Source: Castellaniella sp040276065
GTDB lineage: Bacteria > Pseudomonadota > Gammaproteobacteria > Burkholderiales > Burkholderiaceae_B
NCBI RefSeq assembly: GCF_040276065.1
Contig: NZ_JBELOI010000012.1
Span: forward strand, 1 to 64,000
DNA: 64,000 bases
Direction: 5' to 3'
Shown here: positions 60,095 through 64,000 of the stretch, piece after piece
Layout: the number at the start of each line of letters is the position of its first letter
Numbering within the stretch: the stretch's first letter is position 1
Made by a program: the position numbers and the translations under genes
Notes under the pieces: generated by a model
The model's database searches: none
What the model was told of the DNA's origin: nothing
Seen by the model: the letters and a program-made list of their open reading frames with translations, nothing else

Positions 60095-60497
60095 GGAAAC
60101 CCTGCTGGCCTTTGATTTCGGTACGCGCAAGATCGGCGTGGCCCTGGGCAATACCCTGACCGGCCAGGCCCGGCCGTTGCGTATTCTGATGTCCACCACG
60201 CGCGCGCAGCGCTTCGCCCAAGTGGGCGCCCTGCTCGAGGAATGGCGGCCCGACCGGGTGATCGTCGGCCTGCCGCTGACGCTCGATGGTGGCGAGCAGC
60301 CCGCCTCGCGCTTGTCCCGCCGGTTCGCCAATCAGCTCCAGGGGCGTTTCGGGGTCACTGTCGAACTCGTCGACGAGCGCGGCTCCAGCCTCGAGGCCCA
60401 GCAACTCCTGGGCACCCATGCCGACGACGATGCGATGGCCGCCTGCGTGATCCTGCAGCGCTATCTGGATGCGCGGGCGCACGCCGCCCAGGTATGA
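60087..60497 (+). CDS. ruvX: Holliday junction resolvase-like nuclease YqgF/RuvX
   Basis: A 136-residue RNase H-fold protein implicated in pre-16S rRNA 5' end processing. The first acidic motif is LLAFDFGTRKIGVA, the middle motif IVGLPLTLDGGEQ, the ELVDERGSSLEAQ segment carries the second acid, and the last is HADDDAMAACVIL. The start lies inside the yqgE 3' end, so the two are translationally coupled. No pyrR-pyrBC genes follow. Confidence 0.95.
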   Translation: MPEETLLAFDFGTRKIGVALGNTLTGQARPLRILMSTTRAQRFAQVGALLEEWRPDRVIVGLPLTLDGGEQPASRLSRRFANQLQGRFGVTVELVDERGSSLEAQQLLGTHADDDAMAACVILQRYLDARAHAAQV

Positions 60498-60539
60498 TGT
60501 GCGGCGTGCCCGGGTAGCGGGCTGGTTTCTGGAGTGCCC

Positions 60540-61280
60540 GTGGCGCCGATCCTGTTTTTCCTGCGTGCGTTGATGACGGTCTGCTGGATCGCTGCCGGCC
60601 TGCTGGCCGAGTTGCTCGCTTTTCCCCTGCTCGGGCTGCGCGGGCGGCAGGCCCTGATCCAGGGATGGTCGCGCATCCTGCTGCGCCTGTGTGGCGTGCG
60701 GATGCGTCGCCACGGGCGGCCCGTTCTCGACGGGCCGGTGCTCTGGGTCGCGAACCACGTCTCGTGGCTCGATATCTTCGTGATCGATGCGGTGCGGCCC
60801 ACTTCTTTCATTGCCAAGAGCGACATCCGCCGCTGGCCGGTGATCGGCCTGCTGGTGGCCTGGGCCGGGACCCTGTTCATTGATCGCCGCCAGCGCCACG
60901 CCGTGCGCGAGGCGGGGCGGCAGATGTTGGGCTGCTTCGAGCGCGGCGATGCCGTGGGCTTGTTTCCCGAGGGCACCACGACCGAAGGGCTGGATGTGCG
61001 GCCCTTCCATGCGGGCCTGTTCGAGGCCGCGGCGCAGGCCGATGTGCCGGTACAGCCGATCGCCTTGCGCTTTTTGCAGCACGGCCAGCGGACCGTGCGC
61101 TTTGCCTTTGTCGGCGAGCAGACTCTCGTGGGCAATCTGTGGACCCTGCTGGGCGCGCGCGGCGTCGAGGTCGAGGCGGAGTTTCTGCCGCCGCTGGCTG
61201 CCGGTGCCGAAGGCGGCCGCGCCGAACTGGCGCGTCGCGCGCACCAGGCGATTGCCCAGGCCGTGCGCCCGCGCGGCTAA
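60540..61280 (+). CDS. plsC: 1-acyl-sn-glycerol-3-phosphate acyltransferase family protein
   Basis: A 246-residue PlsC-type acyltransferase of phospholipid synthesis. One or two N-terminal membrane segments (ILFFLRALMTVCWIAAGLLAELLAFPLLG), the catalytic NHVSWLD (HX4D) and the FPEGTTTEG substrate motif. The GTG at 60540 has GGAG 5 bases upstream; a GTG two codons earlier is too close to that site. It converges with apaH, 21 bp apart. Confidence 0.9.
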   Translation: MAPILFFLRALMTVCWIAAGLLAELLAFPLLGLRGRQALIQGWSRILLRLCGVRMRRHGRPVLDGPVLWVANHVSWLDIFVIDAVRPTSFIAKSDIRRWPVIGLLVAWAGTLFIDRRQRHAVREAGRQMLGCFERGDAVGLFPEGTTTEGLDVRPFHAGLFEAAAQADVPVQPIALRFLQHGQRTVRFAFVGEQTLVGNLWTLLGARGVEVEAEFLPPLAAGAEGGRAELARRAHQAIAQAVRPRG

Positions 61281-61301
61281 CGCGCCGCCGGCTCGACGGG
61301 C

Positions 61302-62126
61302 TCAGCGGCAAAGCGTGCAGGATTGCTGCACGCAATGGCGGTCGTGCAAGCGCAGCGCCGTGAGCGCGCGGCCCCAGACGCAGCCGGTGTCCAGGCAAAT
61401 CCGGTGGTCGTCGATGTGCAGGCCCAACGTGGACCAGTGGCCGAAGACGATCGTCTCGGCATCCCCGTGCGCGGCGCGCAGCGAGAACCACGGCACCAGG
61501 CCAGGGGAGCCGTCGGGTGGCCCCTTGTGGCGCAGGTCCATGGCCCCTTCGGGGGTGCACATGCGCATGCGCGTCAAGGCATTGACGATGACCCGCATGC
61601 GGTCCGGCCCTTGCAGTGCGTCGTCCCATTGCAGGGGGTTCTCGCCGTACAGGTCGGCCATGGCCTGGTGCCAGTCCGGGCCGCGCAACGCGGCCTCGAT
61701 TTCGCCGGCCAGGCGCTGGGCCTGATCGATGGTCCAGGCCGGCAGGATGCCCGCATGGACCATGACATGCCCGTGGGCACGGACCATCAGCGGCCGGTGG
61801 CGCAGCCAGTCGATCAGGGCATCGGCGTCGGGCGCCTCGAGGATGTCGTGGAAGGTATCGGATTTTCCTGGTCGGCGCACACCCGCGGCCACTGCCAGCA
61901 GGTGCAGATCGTGGTTGCCGAGAATGGACTGGGCGCGGTCGCCCAGTGACATGATCAGACGCAGCGCGCCCAGCGAGTCGGGGCCGCGGTTGACCAGGTC
62001 GCCGGCGAACCAGTAGCGAGCGTCCGGCGCGGACAGCTCGGGCTGGGCCAGCAGCGCTTGCAGCGCTTGCGCACAGCCCTGGACATCGCCGATGACCCAG
62101 ACCGATTCGGAGTGCGGCGGACTCAT
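61302..62126 (-). CDS. apaH: Symmetrical diadenosine tetraphosphatase
   Basis: A 274-residue metallophosphatase that cleaves Ap4A to two ADP. Metal and catalytic motifs: VWVIGDVQGC (GDxxG), WFAGDLVNRGPDS (GDxxxRG), ILGNHDLHLL (GNHD) and the histidine of VMVHAGILPAW. The C-terminal FGHWSTLG and DTGCVWGRALTAL are ApaH-typical. It overlaps lptG by ATGA. Confidence 0.96.
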   Translation of the reverse strand: MSPPHSESVWVIGDVQGCAQALQALLAQPELSAPDARYWFAGDLVNRGPDSLGALRLIMSLGDRAQSILGNHDLHLLAVAAGVRRPGKSDTFHDILEAPDADALIDWLRHRPLMVRAHGHVMVHAGILPAWTIDQAQRLAGEIEAALRGPDWHQAMADLYGENPLQWDDALQGPDRMRVIVNALTRMRMCTPEGAMDLRHKGPPDGSPGLVPWFSLRAAHGDAETIVFGHWSTLGLHIDDHRICLDTGCVWGRALTALRLHDRHCVQQSCTLCR

Positions 62127-63295
62127 GCCGCCCCCGCCGCATGGCGGCGTTGGATGAATCCGGCCACTGCGTGGCGATGCTCCATGGCGGCGATGGCGGC
62201 CAGGGCCAGCGCCAGGCTGAGCAGGCTGGGGACGAGTGCTGTCGCCCAGGGCGGCCAGTCGCCCAGCATGCCGGCATTGAGGGCCAGCTGGTTGAGCATG
62301 AAGAACCCCACCCCCAGGATGATGCCCGCGAAGACCTTGGGGCCGACGCCGCCGCGGCGCGTCTGCATGAAGCCGATCGGCGCCGCGATGGTGATCATGA
62401 CGAGCAGCGTGAAGGGGTAGGCGATCTTGCGCCACAGCGCGATCACCTGGCGGTCGGTCTGCAGGTGGTTCTTTTGTAGATAGCTGATGTAGTCGACGAG
62501 GTCCGCGATGGACATGCGTTCGGGCGTCAGGATGCGGGCGATCAGGCGTTCCGGGGTGAGCGAGGTGTGGATGGCGAGCGTCTGGCGGTGGCTGACGCTC
62601 GCCAGCGGCTTGGCGCGCGCGCGCGCGTCGGCCAGCGCCTCGGTAGAGCGCGGATCGATGTGGGTTTCGGTGACCTCGCGCAGGATCAGCGCGCCGCCGC
62701 TGAATTCGCCGGAATTCGCCTCGATCATGTTGCGCAGCGCCTGGCCCTTGCCCAGTTCGTACAGGACCACGCCCTCGACCGAGCCCTTGCCGGTCAACTG
62801 GCGGATATTGATGACGCGGGTGGCGCCCTGGTCGTCGAATTCCTTGAACCAATAACCGCTCTCGAGGCGGCCGCCGTCGGCGCGCCCCAGCAGTGCCAGG
62901 CGGGATTCGCTGCCGCGCAGCTCGGCCGCCGGCGTGATGAACTCGGACAGCACGAAGGCGCCCAGCACCAGCGGGATGGTGATGATCCACAGCGCGCCCA
63001 GCAGCTTCATGCCGCTGACCCCGGCGCAGCGCAGAATCGTGAGCTCGTTGCGCTGAGCCAGGCCGGCGAGGGCGAGGACCGCGCCGATCAGCAGGCCGAT
63101 GGGCAGCAGCTCGTAGAGGTGTGTGGGCAGATTCAGGAACTGGAGGTAGAACAGGTTCAGCAGCGTCAGGCGCGTGCCGACCTTGTCCAGACCCTCGATC
63201 AGCGCGAAAAAGATGAATAGCCCCACCAGCGCCAGCAGCACGACGGCGGTGGATCGGTAGATTTCACGGGCGAGGTACCGGCGGGCCGTGCGCAT
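62123..63295 (-). CDS. lptG: LPS export permease LptG
   Basis: A 390-residue LptF/LptG (YjgP/YjgQ) family protein that forms the inner-membrane part of the Lpt machine. N-terminal helices (STAVVLLALVGLFIFFALIEGL, LYELLPIGLLIGAVLALAGLA), the conserved QRNELTILRCAGVS coupling loop, a periplasmic beta-jellyroll (about 130-260), then C-terminal helices. The LptG assignment rests on these N-terminal segments. lptF is not adjacent upstream, where mtgA lies. The ATG at 63295 lacks a clear ribosome site; a TTG 13 codons upstream is an alternative. Confidence 0.9.
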   Translation of the reverse strand: MRTARRYLAREIYRSTAVVLLALVGLFIFFALIEGLDKVGTRLTLLNLFYLQFLNLPTHLYELLPIGLLIGAVLALAGLAQRNELTILRCAGVSGMKLLGALWIITIPLVLGAFVLSEFITPAAELRGSESRLALLGRADGGRLESGYWFKEFDDQGATRVINIRQLTGKGSVEGVVLYELGKGQALRNMIEANSGEFSGGALILREVTETHIDPRSTEALADARARAKPLASVSHRQTLAIHTSLTPERLIARILTPERMSIADLVDYISYLQKNHLQTDRQVIALWRKIAYPFTLLVMITIAAPIGFMQTRRGGVGPKVFAGIILGVGFFMLNQLALNAGMLGDWPPWATALVPSLLSLALALAAIAAMEHRHAVAGFIQRRHAAGAA

Positions 63296-63367
63296 GGAGG
63301 ATCGGGTCGAATGATGGACGTTTGCAACGCCCAATAGTACCGCGTTCCGTGCAGGGGCACGGCCTGC

Positions 63368-64000
63368 TCAGGGGATGTCCACCTGGCGCATCCGTGCCTG
63401 GATCGTGGCGCTGCGGGCACGCAGGTAGCGGGTGGCGCCGTGGGCGTCGTAATAGGCCGGATTGGGCAGCATGGCGGCCAATTGGGCCGCTTGCGCGCTC
63501 GAGAGCCGGGTGGCGTCGCCGCGATAATAGTGCCGGGCGGCGGCCTGGGCCCCGAAGACGTTGCGGCCCCATTGGGCGATATTGAGATACAGCTCGAGGA
63601 TGCGGGCCTTGCTCATCACCACCTCGATCATATAGGTCAGGACCAGTTCCTGGCCTTTGCGCAGGTAGCTGCGCTCGTTCGATAGGAATAGGTTCTTGGC
63701 GACCTGCTGGGTGATGGTCGATCCACCCCGGCGCCGGTCCCGCCCCAGGTCCGCCTGCCGCTGATTGTATGCCCACGCCTTGCGGATGGCCTCCCACTCT
63801 ACGCCATCGTGCTCGGTGAAGCCGGTATCCTCCGAGGCGATCACCGCGCGTTTCAGGTTCGTGGAGATGCGCTCGTAGGGCACCCATTGATAGTCCAGCA
63901 TCGCCTCGGGATCCTCGGATCGCAGCGTCATCAAGGTCTCGCGCATGACGGGGGTGGCTCCCGGATCGCGGAAGTTGAACCAGACGACCATGGCGAACAG
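63368..64000 (-). CDS. mtgA: Monofunctional peptidoglycan glycosyltransferase, 3' part (5' end outside window)
   Basis: The visible 211 codons cover most of a family-51 transglycosylase that polymerises lipid II. The catalytic Glu is in VIASEDTGFTEHDG, with RRGGSTITQQVAKNLFL, RKGQELVLTYMIE and KARILELYLNIAQWG as further motifs. The frame is open through the right edge, so the N-terminal membrane anchor is not visible. Downstream is lptG, 72 bp away on the same strand. Confidence 0.93.
   Translation of the reverse strand: MFAMVVWFNFRDPGATPVMRETLMTLRSEDPEAMLDYQWVPYERISTNLKRAVIASEDTGFTEHDGVEWEAIRKAWAYNQRQADLGRDRRRGGSTITQQVAKNLFLSNERSYLRKGQELVLTYMIEVVMSKARILELYLNIAQWGRNVFGAQAAARHYYRGDATRLSSAQAAQLAAMLPNPAYYDAHGATRYLRARSATIQARMRQVDIP

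Overview
The window is 64 kb of high-GC, gene-dense chromosome from a betaproteobacterium of the order Burkholderiales, most likely family Alcaligenaceae (Bordetella / Achromobacter / Castellaniella relatives). The call rests on gene neighbourhoods and protein types: metX-metW-ampG, mreBCD-mrdA-rodA divergent from gatCAB, rplU-rpmA-obgE-proB, ftsEX-mutY, and hemL-thiE-thiD-like facing rubredoxin-yqgE-ruvX. Nothing looks like a phage, plasmid, insertion sequence, CRISPR array or resistance island. No tRNA or rRNA gene was seen.

Layout. 1-10 kb: the C-terminal end of a giant repeat adhesin (plus strand) converges with a minus-strand type I secretion operon, tolC-like / 74-aa protein / ABC exporter / HlyD adaptor / LuxR-type regulator. 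The exporter very probably secretes the adhesin (LapA/BrtA-type biofilm system). 10-17 kb: gshA, a small lipoprotein overlapped by a DNA-binding-domain-only LuxR protein, the methionine genes metX-metW, ampG, and an AraC regulator divergent from a bile-acid-symporter-family transporter. 18-25 kb: a PAS-GGDEF diguanylate cyclase, xthA, a DoxX / extradiol dioxygenase pair, pyrE, and a minus-strand four-gene cassette (coiled-coil protein, GT4 glycosyltransferase, GH114-like hydrolase, methyltransferase). 25-38 kb: core genes for Glu-tRNA/Asp-tRNA amidation (gatCAB), rod-shape peptidoglycan synthesis (mreBCD, mrdA, rodA), DNA repair (mutY) and division (ftsEX).

38-48 kb: a complete general L-amino-acid ABC transporter (binding protein, two permeases, ATPase) with a strong stem-loop after the binding-protein gene; an OmpA-family lipoprotein; thiC behind a TPP riboswitch and with a TTG start; a divergent pair of regulators around a palindrome; and dadA divergent from its probable Lrp-type regulator. 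48-56 kb: proB, obgE, rpmA, rplU, an orphan branched-chain amino-acid binding protein, an enoyl-CoA hydratase divergent from a LysR regulator, argJ and a MarR regulator. 56-64 kb: hemL, thiE, a ThiD-like protein lacking the usual anion-hole motif, rubredoxin, yqgE, ruvX, a plsC-type acyltransferase, apaH, lptG and the 3' part of mtgA.

The genome is compact. Many operons are joined by 4-bp ATGA/GTGA overlaps, and several convergent pairs touch or overlap. The most interesting regions are the adhesin/secretion locus with its small extra gene and pseudo-receiver regulator, the coiled-coil/GT/GH114 cassette, the degenerate ThiD-like protein, and the two pseudo-receiver or domain-only regulators. 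All functions are inferred from reading the sequence; no database search was run.
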